A stretch of DNA of 5,944 nucleotides from CAYUCJ01 sp049282265 (GTDB taxonomy: Bacteria > Desulfobacterota > DSM-4660 > Desulfatiglandales > Desulfatiglandaceae). The first letter of the stretch is position 1; each line of letters starts with the position of its first letter. The stretch spans positions 1-5,944 of the forward strand of contig JBAPTR010000279.1 of assembly GCA_049282265.1 (NCBI GenBank), read 5' to 3'. The position numbers were made by a program, and so were the translations under genes. The notes under the pieces are model-generated. The model was not told the DNA's origin, did no database searches, and worked only from the letters and a program-made list of their open reading frames with translations. This document shows, in pieces, positions 4,914 through 5,944 of this stretch.

Positions 4914-5867
4914 ATGTATCATGAAAGAAAACGAGTACTTGTGACCGGCGGGGCGGGTTTTCTGGGCTCCCATCTCTGCGATCGTTTGGTGGCGGAAGGA
5001 AACGATGTCCTATGCCTGGATAATTTTTTTACCGGGACCAAGGACAACATAGCCCGCCTACTGGGAAAACCGGGATTTGAAATCATTCGCCATGATCTTG
5101 TCGAGCCCATATTTCTGGAGGTGGACGAGATCTACAACCTGGCGTGTCCCGCGTCTCCCATACATTACCAGCACAATCCGGTCAAGACCATCAAGACCAG
5201 CGTCATGGGCGCTATCCATATGTTGGGGCTGGCCAAGAGGGTGAGGGCGAAAATCCTCCAGGCATCCACCAGTGAGGTTTACGGAGATCCAAGGGTCCAT
5301 CCTCAGAAAGAGGGGTATTGGGGCCATGTCAATCCAATCGGCCACCGGTCCTGCTACGATGAAGGCAAGCGCTGCGCAGAAACCCTGTTTTTCGATTACC
5401 ATCGGCAGAACAAGGTCAACATCCACGTAGTCCGGATATTCAATACATACGGGCCCAGGATGCACCCCAATGACGGGCGCGTAGTGAGCAACTTTATTAT
5501 TCAGGCCCTCCTGAACAAGGATATAAGCATCTATGGAGACGGTTCGCAGACCAGGTCCTTCTGCTACGTGGATGATCTCGTGGAAGGATTGGCCCTCATG
5601 ATGAACGCCTCTGATCAGTTTGTGGGCCCGGTGAACATGGGAAATCCCCAAGAGACAAGCATCCTGGAACTGGCGGAAACGATCATCCGGATAACAGGGA
5701 GCCGCTCCAGGGTCGTTTTTGAGGCCTTGCCGGAGGATGACCCGGTAAGAAGATGTCCGGACATTTCCCTTGCGCAAGAAAAGCTGGGCTGGGAGCCGGG
5801 GATCTCCCTGGAAGAGGGATTGGAAAAGACAATAGAATATTTCAAGAGGCTAACGTCTCCCTGTTAA
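4914..5867 (+). CDS. uxs: UDP-glucuronate decarboxylase (UDP-xylose synthase)
   Basis: This 317-aa extended SDR converts UDP-glucuronate to UDP-xylose and CO2 through a bound 4-keto intermediate, with NAD+ recycled. GGAGFLG (12-18) binds NAD. ACPASPIHYQ (77-86) followed by NPVKTIKTSV is diagnostic of UXS. STSEVYGDP (118-126) with Glu121, and Tyr148-x3-Lys152 in CYDEGK, form the active site. RIFNTYGPRMHPNDGRVVSNF and GDGSQTRSFCYVDD (Arg214) bind the UDP-sugar. Length and content match soluble UXS; the membrane anchor of Golgi forms is absent. It starts 26 bp after ugd, with an AGAGAGAG purine run 6 nt before the ATG, so it is almost certainly co-transcribed and uses the product of its neighbour. 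UDP-xylose is a feedback inhibitor of animal-type UGDH in the known pathway, which may apply here. Confidence 0.94.
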   Translation: MYHERKRVLVTGGAGFLGSHLCDRLVAEGNDVLCLDNFFTGTKDNIARLLGKPGFEIIRHDLVEPIFLEVDEIYNLACPASPIHYQHNPVKTIKTSVMGAIHMLGLAKRVRAKILQASTSEVYGDPRVHPQKEGYWGHVNPIGHRSCYDEGKRCAETLFFDYHRQNKVNIHVVRIFNTYGPRMHPNDGRVVSNFIIQALLNKDISIYGDGSQTRSFCYVDDLVEGLALMMNASDQFVGPVNMGNPQETSILELAETIIRITGSRSRVVFEALPEDDPVRRCPDISLAQEKLGWEPGISLEEGLEKTIEYFKRLTSPC

Positions 5868-5944
5868 CCCTTTCTACCCTTGGGTATCCGTTACAGCCTG
5901 TGGCCCATAGCTTCGGCCGGGGATACCATCAATGTGCCATCTAC
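5868..5944. other. Short non-coding end with an inverted repeat
   Basis: No gene start is supportable in these 77 bp. GGTATCC (5883-5889) and GGATACC (5921-5927) form a 7-bp inverted repeat around 31 nt that itself holds GGCC (5902-5905) and GGCC (5915-5918). No T run follows inside the window, so an intrinsic terminator cannot be claimed. It may be a leader structure for the next gene or chance. Confidence 0.3.

Noticed and set aside
1..5944. CRISPR array, tRNA, rRNA, insertion sequence or attachment site
   Set aside because: I saw no regularly spaced direct repeats, cloverleaf, transposase motif or terminal repeats. All long frames are explained by the genes listed.

Overview
The window looks like a piece of a bacterial chromosome of moderate GC content from an anaerobic, deltaproteobacterial-type lineage (Desulfobacterota-like). 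This rests on the cysteine-rich DUF6485-type protein, the EPS-type winged-helix regulator paired with an UpxY/NusG-like antiterminator, and the style of the nucleotide-sugar genes. The assignment is inference from remembered family distributions; no marker gene is present.

Left part (1-953, minus strand): a compact operon read right to left. It holds a 67-aa cysteine-rich DUF6485-like protein, then an unrecognised 109-aa protein overlapping it by 17 nt, then the N-terminal 137 residues of a quinone-oxidoreductase-type MDR protein that runs off the left edge. Positions 954-1154 form a divergent control region with a candidate promoter on each strand and CGTTCA/TGAACG operator-like repeats.

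Middle part (1155-2485, plus strand): a winged-helix regulator carrying a C-terminal Rossmann-like domain overlaps by ATGA with an UpxY/RfaH/LoaP-like specialised NusG protein. A 243-bp gap follows. It contains a possible promoter, a weakly ops-like GGCGG-AG sequence and two mutually exclusive inverted repeats that could act as an attenuation switch.

Right part (2486-5867, plus strand): three nucleotide-sugar genes in a row. They are an extended SDR epimerase/dehydratase of unassigned specificity, an animal-type UDP-glucose 6-dehydrogenase and a UDP-glucuronate decarboxylase (UDP-xylose synthase). The last two make the complete route UDP-glucose -> UDP-glucuronate -> UDP-xylose. With the regulator and antiterminator in front, this is best read as the 5' end of an exopolysaccharide/capsule cluster whose polymer contains uronic acid and/or pentose. 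Glycosyltransferase and export genes would be expected beyond the right edge; none is visible here. The last 77 bp hold no gene start that I can defend.
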